From the NCBI GenBank assembly GCA_002421005.1, contig DIJC01000019.1:44308-108307 (forward strand): 64,000 nucleotides of DNA, given 5' to 3'. The DNA comes from Enterobacteriaceae bacterium UBA5654 (GTDB taxonomy: Bacteria > Pseudomonadota > Gammaproteobacteria > Enterobacterales > Enterobacteriaceae). The notes under the pieces were generated by a model. It was not told the origin of the DNA and did not search any database. It saw only the letters and a program-made list of their open reading frames with translations. Of this stretch, positions 34,483 to 42,929 are shown in pieces. Positions within the stretch are counted from its first letter, which is position 1; each line of letters begins with the position of its first letter. The position numbers and the translations under genes were made by a program.

Positions 34483-35241
34483 ATGTTGTCTGCTAATCAA
34501 CCAATCGGCGAAAGTTTGCCTGCGCATGGCTGTCGTCATGTTGCGATAATCATGGATGGCAATGGTCGCTGGGCGAAGAGACAGGGAAAGATCCGCGCTT
34601 TCGGGCACAAAGCCGGAGCGAAATCTGTCCGGCGTGCAGTTTCTTTTGCGGCTAATAACGGCATAGATGCGTTAACGCTGTACGCTTTTAGTAGTGAAAA
34701 CTGGAATCGTCCCGCACAGGAAGTGAGCGCGTTAATGGAGTTATTTGTATGGGCGCTGGACAGCGAAGTCAAAAGTCTGCACCGTCATAATGTCCGTTTG
34801 CGTATCATCGGCGATATCAGCCGGTTTAACGCGCGCCTTCAGGAGCGTATCCACAAAGCCGAAGCGTTAACCGGAAATAATACCGGACTAACGTTAAACA
34901 TTGCCGCTAACTATGGCGGACGCTGGGATATTATTCAGGGAGTTCAGCAGCTCGCTGTGCAGGTTCAGGAAGGTCGCCTGCGTGCCGAACAAATTGATGA
35001 AGAGATGCTAAGTCAGCAAATCTGCATGCATGAGCTGGCTCCTGTAGATTTGGTAATTAGGACAGGGGGAGAGCATCGCATCAGTAACTTTTTGCTGTGG
35101 CAAATTGCCTATGCCGAACTTTACTTTACGGATGTTCTTTGGCCTGATTTCGATGAACAAGACTTTGAAGGTGCGCTGCATGCTTTTGCCAATCGAGAGC
35201 GTCGCTTCGGCGGCACAGACTCCGGTGTTGACAATGCCTGA
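34483..35241 (+). CDS. uppS: Undecaprenyl diphosphate synthase
   Basis: Cis-prenyltransferase that adds eight isopentenyl units to farnesyl diphosphate, making the C55 carrier of peptidoglycan and O-antigen synthesis; essential. The 252-residue protein has the diphosphate-binding IIMDGNGRWAK, the FSSENWNRP block, and RTGGEHRISNFLLWQ near the C-terminus. The start at 34483 (MLSANQPIGE) fits the E. coli protein; the open frame continues 29 codons upstream through the terminator, which is not plausible coding. cdsA follows after 12 bases. Confidence 0.97.
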   Translation: MLSANQPIGESLPAHGCRHVAIIMDGNGRWAKRQGKIRAFGHKAGAKSVRRAVSFAANNGIDALTLYAFSSENWNRPAQEVSALMELFVWALDSEVKSLHRHNVRLRIIGDISRFNARLQERIHKAEALTGNNTGLTLNIAANYGGRWDIIQGVQQLAVQVQEGRLRAEQIDEEMLSQQICMHELAPVDLVIRTGGEHRISNFLLWQIAYAELYFTDVLWPDFDEQDFEGALHAFANRERRFGGTDSGVDNA

Positions 35242-35253
35242 TGGGGGTAGCTT

Positions 35254-36111
35254 TTGCTGAAGTATCGCCTGATTTCTGCTTTTGTACTGATTCCCGTTGT
35301 CATTGCGGCGCTGTTTTTATTGCCCCCGATGGGCTTTGGTATCGTAACGCTGGTTGTGTGTATGCTGGCCGCGTGGGAATGGGGGCAGCTGAGTGGTTTT
35401 ACCTCCAGAACGCAGCGTGTCTGGCTGGCGGTCTTATGCGGACTTTTGCTGGCGCTGATGCTGTTCATGCTACCGGAGTATCATCATAATATTCATCAAC
35501 CGGTCATTGAGCTTTCCCTTTGGGCGTCGCTGGCCTGGTGGATTGTCGCGCTGGTGCTGGTGTTGTTCTATCCGGGTTCCGCCGCAGTGTGGCGCAATTC
35601 AAAAACGCTGCGCCTGATTTTCGGTGTGTTGACCATTATTCCTTTTTTCTGGGGAATGGTGGTGCTGCGCGCCTGGCACTACACGGTCAATCCCTATAGC
35701 GGCGCGCTGTGGCTACTCTATGTTATGATCCTGGTCTGGGGCGCGGATTCTGGCGCGTATATGTTTGGCAAACTGTTTGGCAAACATAAGCTGGCACCGA
35801 AAGTCTCACCGGGGAAAACCTGGCAGGGCTTTTTTGGCGGTCTGGTGACGGCGGCAATCATCTCCTGGGCCTACGGGCAGTGGGCTAACCTGGAGGTTGC
35901 GCCCGCAACGTTGCTGATTTGCTCCGTTGTCGCCGCGCTGGCGTCGGTGCTGGGCGATCTGACGGAAAGTATGTTTAAGCGTGAAGCAGGTATTAAGGAC
36001 AGCGGTCATTTGATCCCAGGGCACGGGGGTATTCTGGATCGTATCGATAGCCTGACGGCAGCGGTACCGGTCTTTGCCTGCCTGTTGCTATTAGTCTTCA
36101 GGACGATTTAA
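35254..36111 (+). CDS. cdsA: Phosphatidate cytidylyltransferase CdsA
   Basis: Makes CDP-diacylglycerol from phosphatidic acid and CTP, the precursor of all phospholipids. The 285-residue polytopic membrane protein has the C-terminal CDS signature, here SMFKREAGIKDSGHLIPGHGGILDR, and the acidic cluster WGADSGAYMFGKLFGKHKL. The start codon is TTG, preceded by GGGGG, giving MLKYRLISAFVLIP with the same length as in E. coli. It is coupled with uppS upstream and with rseP 11 bases downstream. Confidence 0.97.
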   Translation: MLKYRLISAFVLIPVVIAALFLLPPMGFGIVTLVVCMLAAWEWGQLSGFTSRTQRVWLAVLCGLLLALMLFMLPEYHHNIHQPVIELSLWASLAWWIVALVLVLFYPGSAAVWRNSKTLRLIFGVLTIIPFFWGMVVLRAWHYTVNPYSGALWLLYVMILVWGADSGAYMFGKLFGKHKLAPKVSPGKTWQGFFGGLVTAAIISWAYGQWANLEVAPATLLICSVVAALASVLGDLTESMFKREAGIKDSGHLIPGHGGILDRIDSLTAAVPVFACLLLLVFRTI

Positions 36112-36122
36112 CGGAAGGTTTT

Positions 36123-37472
36123 ATGCTGAGCATTCTCTGGAATCTGGCCGCGTTCATCGTAGCGCTGGGTGTACTGATCACCGTGCATGAATTTGGCCAT
36201 TTCTGGGTAGCTCGTCGCTGTGGCGTCCGCGTTGAACGTTTTTCTATTGGTTTTGGCAAGGTGCTCTGGCGGCGTACCGATCGCCAGGGCACTGAATTTG
36301 TCATCGCCCTGATCCCGCTGGGCGGCTATGTCAAAATGTTGGATGAGCGCGTTGAACCGGTTGCGCCGGAAATGCGCCATTACGCTTTCAATAATAAAAC
36401 GCCAGGGCAACGCGCCGCCGTGATTGCCGCTGGTCCCATCGCCAATTTCATCTTTGCTATCTTTGCTTACTGGCTGGTATTTATTATCGGCGTACCCGGC
36501 GTTCGCCCGGTAATTGGTGAGATAACACCCAATTCGGTCGCCGCAGAAGCACAAATTGCACCTGGTACGGAACTTAAAGCCGTTGACGGCATCGAAACGC
36601 CTGACTGGGATGCTGTGCGTCTGGAGCTGGTGGCTAAAATCGGCGAAGAACAAACTACCGTGACCGTTGCGCCTTTTGGCAGCGACAGTCGGCAGCAAAA
36701 AGTTCTCGATTTGCGTAACTGGCATTTTGAACCCGATAAAGAAGATCCGGTTGCTTCTCTGGGTATACGTCCGCGCGGAGCGCAGATAGAATCAGTGCTG
36801 GCAGAAGTTCAGAATGGCTCTGCCGCACAAAAAGCGGGTTTGCAAGCAGGCGACAGGATCGTTAAAGTCGATGGTCAACCGCTCACACAGTGGATGACTT
36901 TTGTTACACTGGTGCGCGATAACCCCGGCAAAGGGTTGGCACTGGAGATAGAAAGGCAGGGTAGCCCCTTGTCTTTGACGTTAATACCAGATACAAAACC
37001 CGGTGATAAGGATGAAGGGTTTGCGGGAGTGGTACCGAAGATTATCCCACTCCCCGATGAGTACAAAACAGTACGCCAGTATGGGCCGTTTAGCGCCATC
37101 GCCCAGGCCACGGATAAAACGTGGCAGTTGATGTCGCTTACGGTCAGGATGCTGGGAAAATTGATAACCGGTGACGTAAAACTGAACAACCTTAGTGGGC
37201 CGATCTCAATCGCTCAGGGGGCTGGAATGTCGGCGGAGTTTGGGTTGATTTACTATCTGATGTTCCTCGCGCTCATCAGCGTAAATCTGGGTATTATCAA
37301 CCTGTTCCCGCTACCCGTTCTTGACGGGGGTCATCTGCTGTTTTTAGCGATTGAAAAGCTAAAAGGCGGCCCGGTATCCGAGCGAGTTCAAGACTTTAGT
37401 TATCGCATTGGCTCGATTTTGCTGGTGTTGTTAATGGGGCTTGCACTTTTCAATGATTTCTCTCGGTTGTAA
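36123..37472 (+). CDS. rseP: Site-2 intramembrane metalloprotease RseP
   Basis: Cleaves the anti-sigma factor RseA within the membrane after DegS, releasing sigma-E; it also degrades remnant signal peptides. The 449-residue protein has the zinc motif HEFGH at residues 22-26, a third ligand in the LDGGH segment near residue 400, two periplasmic PDZ domains (VIGEITPNSVAAEA and IESVLAEVQNGSAAQKAGLQAGD), and four transmembrane helices. It is one residue shorter than E. coli RseP. A candidate sigma-E promoter for bamA lies inside the gene. Confidence 0.97.
   Translation: MLSILWNLAAFIVALGVLITVHEFGHFWVARRCGVRVERFSIGFGKVLWRRTDRQGTEFVIALIPLGGYVKMLDERVEPVAPEMRHYAFNNKTPGQRAAVIAAGPIANFIFAIFAYWLVFIIGVPGVRPVIGEITPNSVAAEAQIAPGTELKAVDGIETPDWDAVRLELVAKIGEEQTTVTVAPFGSDSRQQKVLDLRNWHFEPDKEDPVASLGIRPRGAQIESVLAEVQNGSAAQKAGLQAGDRIVKVDGQPLTQWMTFVTLVRDNPGKGLALEIERQGSPLSLTLIPDTKPGDKDEGFAGVVPKIIPLPDEYKTVRQYGPFSAIAQATDKTWQLMSLTVRMLGKLITGDVKLNNLSGPISIAQGAGMSAEFGLIYYLMFLALISVNLGIINLFPLPVLDGGHLLFLAIEKLKGGPVSERVQDFSYRIGSILLVLLMGLALFNDFSRL
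36569..36596 (+). promoter_or_regulatory. Candidate internal sigma-E promoter for bamA-skp
   Basis: GGAACTT is followed after 16 bases by TCGAA, which fits the RpoE consensus (TCNAA-type -10). It sits within rseP, about 0.9 kb before bamA. bamA and skp are known sigma-E regulon members in E. coli. Confidence 0.6.
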
Positions 37473-37503
37473 GAGAGAGTGTTAGGAAGAACGCATAATA
37501 ACG

Positions 37504-39939
37504 ATGGCGATGAAAAAGTTGCTTATAGCGTCGCTGCTGTTCAGCAGCGCCACCGTATACGGTGCTGAAGGGTTCGTAGTGAAGGACATTCATTTCGAAG
37601 GCCTGCAGCGAGTCGCTGTTGGTGCGGCCCTCCTGAGTATACCTGTACATACTGGTGACACGGTCAATGACGATGACATCAGTGAGATCATCCGCAGCTT
37701 ATTTTCCACCGGCAACTTTGAGGACGTTCGCGTCCTGCGCGATGGGGACACGCTGCTAATCCAGGTGAAGGAGCGTCCAACGATTGCCAGCATCACTTTC
37801 TCCGGTAACAAATCGGTGAAAGATGACATGCTCAAGCAAAACCTTGAAGCCTCTGGCGTGCGCGTGGGTGAATCCCTCGATCGCACCACCCTCTCCGACA
37901 TAGAAAAGGGTCTTGAAGACTTCTACTACAGCGTGGGTAAATACAGTGCCAGCGTGAAAGCGGTTGTTACCCCGCTGCCACGCAACCGTGTTGACCTGAA
38001 GCTGGTATTCCAGGAAGGCGTCTCGGCTCAGATTCAGCAAATCAATATTGTCGGCAACCAGGCCTTCAGTACGGAAGAACTGATCTCGCATTTCCAGTTG
38101 CGTGATGAAGTTCCGTGGTGGAACGTGGTTGGCGATCGTAAATATCAGAAGCAAAAACTGGCGGGCGACCTTGAAACCCTGCGCAGTTACTATCTCGATC
38201 GCGGCTATGCGCGCTTTAATATCGACTCCACCCAGGTCAGCCTGACGCCGGACAAAAAAGGCATCTACGTGACGGTGAACATCACCGAAGGCGATCAGTA
38301 CAAGCTGTCGGGTGTTGAAGTCAGCGGCAATCTGGCCGGACATTCCGCAGAGATTGAAAGCCTGACCAAAATTGAGCCGGGCGAGCTTTATAACGGCACC
38401 AAAGTGACCAAAATGGAAGACGACATTAAAAAGCTTCTTGGTCGCTATGGTTATGCCTATCCGCGCGTGCAGTCGCAGCCGGAAATCAACGATGCAGACA
38501 AGACGGTTAAACTGCGCGTCAACGTTGATGCCGGTAATCGTTACTACGTGCGTAAGATCCGCTTTGAAGGCAACGACACCTCGAAAGATGCCGTTCTGCG
38601 TCGCGAAATGCGCCAGATGGAAGGGGCGTGGCTGGGTAGCGATCTCGTCGATCAGGGTAAAGAGCGTCTGAACCGTCTCGGCTATTTCGAAACGGTGGAC
38701 ACCGATACCCAGCGTGTTCCGGGTCGTCCGGATCAGGTTGATGTGGTCTATAAAGTCAAAGAGCGTAACACCGGTAGCTTTAACTTCGGCGTTGGCTACG
38801 GTACTGAAAGCGGCGTTAGCTTCCAGGCAGGCGTGCAACAGGATAACTGGTTAGGTACGGGTTACTCCGTGGGTATCAACGGTACCAAAAACGATTACCA
38901 GACCTATACCGAGCTGTCGCTTACCAACCCGTACTTTACCGTTGACGGCGTTAGCCTCGGTGGTCGTGTGTTCTATAACGACTTCGAAGCGGACGATGCG
39001 GATCTCTCCGGCTATACCAACAAAAGTTACGGTACGGATTTAACGCTCGGCTTCCCGATTAACGAATACAACACCCTGCGTACCGGCGTGGGCTACGTGC
39101 ATAACTCCCTGTCTAACATGGAGCCGCAGGTGGCAATGTGGCGTTATCTGAATTCAATGGGTGAAAACCCAAGTACGTCCGATCAGGACAATAGCTTTAA
39201 ATCAGATGATTTCACCTTTAACTACGGCTGGACCTATAACAAGCTGGACCGTGGCTTCTTCCCGACGGAAGGTACGCGTGTCAACCTGAATGGTAAAGTG
39301 ACCATTCCGGGTTCTGACAACGAATACTACAAAGCAACGCTGGATACCGCGACCTACGTGCCGATCGATGACGACCACAAATGGGTTGTTCTGGGCCGTA
39401 CTAAAGTGGGTTATGGCGACGGATTAGGTGATAAAGAACTGCCGTTCTATGAGAACTTCTACGCGGGTGGTTCAAGCACGGTGCGTGGCTTCCAGTCGAA
39501 TACTATCGGTCCTAAAGCGGTTTACTATCCGCATTCGGTCCGTGATTACGACGATGACGATGATTACGATTGCGCAGTAGAAAACGGTGCGAGTGATATC
39601 TGTAAGTCTAACGATGCTGTGGGCGGTAACGCCATGGCCGTTGCCAGCCTTGAGTTCATCACGCCGACGCCGTTCATCAGTGAAAAATATGCCAATTCGG
39701 TCCGTACCTCATTCTTCTGGGATATGGGTACCGTCTGGGATACTAACTGGGATACGTCTTCTGTGTCGTCAGATATACCGGACTACGGCGATCCGAGTAA
39801 TATCCGTATGTCCGCCGGTATCGCATTACAATGGATGTCCCCATTGGGGCCGTTGGTCTTCTCCTACGCCCAACCATTCAAAAAGTACGATGGAGACAAA
39901 TCTGAGCAATTCCAGTTTAACATCGGTAAAACCTGGTAA
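37504..39939 (+). CDS. bamA: Outer-membrane protein assembly factor BamA
   Basis: Essential Omp85 protein that inserts beta-barrels in the outer membrane together with BamB-E. The 811-residue precursor has a signal peptide (MAMKKLLIASLLFSSATVYG, cleaved before AEGFVV), five POTRA domains (about residues 24-420) and a 16-strand barrel ending NIGKTW with the C-terminal aromatic. The conserved VRGF motif of loop 6 is present. Loop 6 also carries an unusually acidic DYDDDDDYD stretch ahead of a cysteine pair; the E. coli loop is less acidic. It is followed by skp after about 120 bases. Confidence 0.98.
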   Translation: MAMKKLLIASLLFSSATVYGAEGFVVKDIHFEGLQRVAVGAALLSIPVHTGDTVNDDDISEIIRSLFSTGNFEDVRVLRDGDTLLIQVKERPTIASITFSGNKSVKDDMLKQNLEASGVRVGESLDRTTLSDIEKGLEDFYYSVGKYSASVKAVVTPLPRNRVDLKLVFQEGVSAQIQQINIVGNQAFSTEELISHFQLRDEVPWWNVVGDRKYQKQKLAGDLETLRSYYLDRGYARFNIDSTQVSLTPDKKGIYVTVNITEGDQYKLSGVEVSGNLAGHSAEIESLTKIEPGELYNGTKVTKMEDDIKKLLGRYGYAYPRVQSQPEINDADKTVKLRVNVDAGNRYYVRKIRFEGNDTSKDAVLRREMRQMEGAWLGSDLVDQGKERLNRLGYFETVDTDTQRVPGRPDQVDVVYKVKERNTGSFNFGVGYGTESGVSFQAGVQQDNWLGTGYSVGINGTKNDYQTYTELSLTNPYFTVDGVSLGGRVFYNDFEADDADLSGYTNKSYGTDLTLGFPINEYNTLRTGVGYVHNSLSNMEPQVAMWRYLNSMGENPSTSDQDNSFKSDDFTFNYGWTYNKLDRGFFPTEGTRVNLNGKVTIPGSDNEYYKATLDTATYVPIDDDHKWVVLGRTKVGYGDGLGDKELPFYENFYAGGSSTVRGFQSNTIGPKAVYYPHSVRDYDDDDDYDCAVENGASDICKSNDAVGGNAMAVASLEFITPTPFISEKYANSVRTSFFWDMGTVWDTNWDTSSVSSDIPDYGDPSNIRMSAGIALQWMSPLGPLVFSYAQPFKKYDGDKSEQFQFNIGKTW

Positions 39940-40061
39940 TTGCTTCTCGCAAAGGAATGCAATTGCAGTGTAGCGTTGATTTCAGCCGATCTCTTCCGGG
40001 GTCGTCTGGTCACGCAAAGAACGATACCTGCGGGTATCAATGGGATGGTAAGGAGTTTATT

Positions 40062-40547
40062 GTGAAAAAGTGGTTATTAGCGGCAGGTCTCGGTTTAGCA
40101 ATGGTTACTTCTGCTCAGGCAGCGGACAAAATCGCGATTGTTAACATGGGAAGCCTGTTCCAACAGGTAGCACAGAAAACGGGCGTCTCTAACACTCTGG
40201 AAAATGAGTTTAAAGGCCGCGCATCTGAGCTGCAGAAAATGGAAGGCGACCTGCAGAGCAAAATGCAGCGCTTACAGTCTATGAAAGCTGGTGCTGACCG
40301 CAACAAGCTGGAAAAAGACGTCATGTCACAGCGTCAGACCTTCGCTCAGAAAGCACAGGCTTTTGAGAAAGATCGCGCGCGTCGTTCTAACGAAGAACGC
40401 GGCAAACTGGTCACTCGCATCCAGACTGCAGTGAAATCCGTTGCCAGCAGCCAGAGCATCGATCTTGTTGTCGACGCAAATACCGTTGCTTACAACAGCA
40501 GCGATGTTAAAGACATCACCGCTGATGTGCTGAAACAGGTTAAATAA
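40062..40547 (+). CDS. skp: Periplasmic chaperone Skp
   Basis: Trimeric, jellyfish-shaped holdase that shields unfolded outer-membrane proteins on their way to BamA. The 161-residue precursor has a signal peptide ending SAQA, followed by ADKIAIVNMGSLFQQV and a long charged helical region that forms the tentacles. The start codon is GTG, eight bases after AAGGAG; the frame is open upstream into the bamA-skp gap, but that part is not conserved. lpxD begins three bases after its stop. Confidence 0.97.
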   Translation: MKKWLLAAGLGLAMVTSAQAADKIAIVNMGSLFQQVAQKTGVSNTLENEFKGRASELQKMEGDLQSKMQRLQSMKAGADRNKLEKDVMSQRQTFAQKAQAFEKDRARRSNEERGKLVTRIQTAVKSVASSQSIDLVVDANTVAYNSSDVKDITADVLKQVK

Positions 40548-40550
40548 GTA

Positions 40551-41576
40551 ATGCCTTCAATTCGACTGGCTGACTTAGCACAGCAGTTGGATGCAGAATT
40601 ACACGGTGATGGCGATATCGTCATCACCGCCGTTGCGTCCATGCAATCTGCCCAGGCAGGTCACATCACCTTCATGGTAAATCCTAAATACCGTGAACAC
40701 CTGGCAGCTTGCCAGGCATCCGCTGTCGTTATGACCCCCGACGATCTTCCGTTTGCGAAAAGCGCGGCGCTGGTAGTGAAAAATCCCTACCTGATTTACG
40801 CCCGGATGGCGCAAATACTCGATACCACGCCACAGCCTGCGCAGGATATTGCACCGAGTGCGGTCATTAATGCCACGGCGACGCTGGGTAACAACGTCTC
40901 CATTGGCGCAAATGCGGTGATCGAATCCGACGTAACGCTTGGCGATAACGTGGTTATTGGCGCGGGTTGCTTTGTCGGTAAAAAGACGAAGATCGGTGCG
41001 GGTTCAAGACTGTGGGCTAACGTTAGCATTTACCATGAAGTTGAGATCGGCGAAAATTGCCTGATCCAGTCCAGTACGGTGATCGGTTCCGACGGCTTTG
41101 GTTATGCCAACGATCGCGGCAACTGGGTGAAGATCCCGCAGCTTGGCCGGGTTATTATTGGCGATCGCGTTGAGATCGGCGCATGTACCACTATCGATCG
41201 TGGTGCGCTGGATGACACTATTATCGGCAATGGCGTGATTATTGATAACCAGTGCCAGATTGCACATAACGTTGTGATTGGCGACAATACCGCAGTTGCG
41301 GGTGGCGTCATTATGGCAGGCAGCCTGAAAATTGGCCGTTACTGCATGATTGGCGGCGCTAGCGTAATCAACGGGCACATGGAAATCTGCGATAAGGTAA
41401 CGGTGACGGGAATGGGTATGGTCATGCGTCCTATTACTGAACCGGGCGTTTACTCCTCAGGTATCCCGCTGCAGCCCAATAAGACATGGCGTAAAACCGC
41501 CGCTCTGGTGATGAATATTGATGATATGAGCAAGCGCCTCAAGGCTATTGAGCGCAAGGTCAATCAACAAGACTAA
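40551..41576 (+). CDS. lpxD: UDP-3-O-(3-hydroxymyristoyl)glucosamine N-acyltransferase
   Basis: Third enzyme of lipid A synthesis, adding a second hydroxymyristoyl chain to UDP-GlcN. The 341-residue protein has an N-terminal uridine-binding domain, a left-handed beta-helix of hexapeptide repeats (IGANAVIESDVTLGDNVVIG and many more) with the catalytic histidine in CQIAHNVVIG, and a C-terminal helix (RLKAIERKVNQQD). It lies three bases after skp and starts with ATG. Length equals E. coli LpxD. Confidence 0.98.
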   Translation: MPSIRLADLAQQLDAELHGDGDIVITAVASMQSAQAGHITFMVNPKYREHLAACQASAVVMTPDDLPFAKSAALVVKNPYLIYARMAQILDTTPQPAQDIAPSAVINATATLGNNVSIGANAVIESDVTLGDNVVIGAGCFVGKKTKIGAGSRLWANVSIYHEVEIGENCLIQSSTVIGSDGFGYANDRGNWVKIPQLGRVIIGDRVEIGACTTIDRGALDDTIIGNGVIIDNQCQIAHNVVIGDNTAVAGGVIMAGSLKIGRYCMIGGASVINGHMEICDKVTVTGMGMVMRPITEPGVYSSGIPLQPNKTWRKTAALVMNIDDMSKRLKAIERKVNQQD

Positions 41577-41681
41577 CGCTTCATCAGAAGATGTCTGAAC
41601 ATTCCGGCCTGTCGGCATTCATCAGATTGCCACAGGCCGTGTTATTATTGCTGTTCATTATATTTAGACAGGAAGAGTATT

Positions 41682-42137
41682 TTGACTACTGACACTCATA
41701 CTCTGCATATTGAAGAGATTCTTGAGCTTCTGCCGCATCGCTTTCCGTTCTTGCTGGTAGATCGCGTGCTGGACTTTGAAGAAGGTCGTTTTCTGCGCGC
41801 AGTAAAAAATGTCTCCGTAAATGAGCCATTTTTTCAGGGCCATTTTCCAGGCAAGCCGATTTTCCCCGGCGTGCTGATTCTGGAAGCAATGGCACAGGCT
41901 ACGGGTATTCTGGCGTTTAAAAGCGTGGGTAAACTGGAGCCGGGCGAGCTGTACTATTTCGCAGGTATTGACGAAGCGCGCTTTAAGCGTCCGGTCGTGC
42001 CTGGCGATCAAATGATCATGGAAGTCACTTTCGAAAAAACCCGCCGTGGACTGACCCGCTTTAAAGGCGTGGCACTGGTTGACGGTAAAGTTGTTTGTGA
42101 AGCTACGATGATGTGTGCGCGTAGCCGGGAGGCCTGA
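41682..42137 (+). CDS. fabZ: 3-hydroxyacyl-[acyl-carrier-protein] dehydratase FabZ
   Basis: Dehydrates 3-hydroxyacyl-ACP in fatty acid elongation and so competes with LpxA/LpxD for hydroxymyristoyl-ACP. The 151-residue hotdog-fold protein has the catalytic histidine and glutamate in HFPGKPIFPGVLILEAMAQ. The start codon is TTG, after AGGAAGAG, as in E. coli; weak initiation may help to limit FabZ relative to the lipid A enzymes. lpxA starts three bases after its stop. Confidence 0.98.
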   Translation: MTTDTHTLHIEEILELLPHRFPFLLVDRVLDFEEGRFLRAVKNVSVNEPFFQGHFPGKPIFPGVLILEAMAQATGILAFKSVGKLEPGELYYFAGIDEARFKRPVVPGDQMIMEVTFEKTRRGLTRFKGVALVDGKVVCEATMMCARSREA

Positions 42138-42140
42138 TAC

Positions 42141-42929
42141 GTGATTGATAATACCGCCTTTATCCATCCGACTGCCATTGTGGAAGAGGGTGCCATTATT
42201 GGTGCCAACGCCCATATTGGCCCGTTTTGTATTGTGGGACCCAACGTCGAAATTGGCGAGGGTACCGTACTGAAATCCCATGTTGTCGTAAACGGCCACA
42301 CTAAAATTGGTCGCGATAACGAGATTTATCAGTTCGCTTCTATCGGGGAGGTTAATCAGGATCTTAAATATGCTGGTGAGCCGACGCGCGTAGAAATTGG
42401 CGATCGCAACCGCATCCGCGAAAGCGTCACCATTCATCGTGGCACAGTACAGGGCGGTGGACTGACGAAGGTGGGCAGCGATAACCTGCTGATGATCAAC
42501 GCTCACGTGGCGCATGATTGTACAGTCGGCGACCGCTGTATCCTTGCCAACAACGCAACGCTGGCAGGACACGTATCGCTGGACGACTTCGTGATTATCG
42601 GTGGCATGACGGCCGTTCATCAGTTCTGCATCATTGGTGCACACGTGATGGTCGGCGGCTGCTCCGGTGTTGCGCAGGACGTCCCGCCGTTTGTCATCGC
42701 GCAGGGCAACCACGCCACGCCATTCGGTGTCAATATCGAAGGGCTGAAGCGTCGTGGGTTTAGCCGGGAAGCGATTACCGCGATCCGTAACGCCTACAAA
42801 CTCCTGTACCGCAGCGGGAAAACGCTGGAAGAAGCCAAACCCGAAATCGCCGAGCTGGCCGGGCAGTATCCGGAAGTGAAAGCCTTTACGGACTTCTTTG
42901 CGCGTTCAACGCGTGGTCTGATTCGTTAA
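42141..42929 (+). CDS. lpxA: UDP-N-acetylglucosamine O-acyltransferase LpxA
   Basis: First enzyme of lipid A synthesis; transfers 3-hydroxymyristate from ACP to UDP-GlcNAc. The 262-residue protein is a left-handed beta-helix (IGANAHIGPFCIVGPNVEIGEG ...) with the catalytic histidine in NAHVAHDCTVG and a C-terminal helical part ending RSTRGLIR. The start codon is GTG. Its TAA stop overlaps the lpxB ATG by one base (TAATG). Confidence 0.98.
   Translation: MIDNTAFIHPTAIVEEGAIIGANAHIGPFCIVGPNVEIGEGTVLKSHVVVNGHTKIGRDNEIYQFASIGEVNQDLKYAGEPTRVEIGDRNRIRESVTIHRGTVQGGGLTKVGSDNLLMINAHVAHDCTVGDRCILANNATLAGHVSLDDFVIIGGMTAVHQFCIIGAHVMVGGCSGVAQDVPPFVIAQGNHATPFGVNIEGLKRRGFSREAITAIRNAYKLLYRSGKTLEEAKPEIAELAGQYPEVKAFTDFFARSTRGLIR

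Noticed and set aside
41664..42713. 349-codon frame antisense to fabZ and lpxA
   Set aside because: Both sense genes are certain, and the antisense protein shows no motif or start signal.
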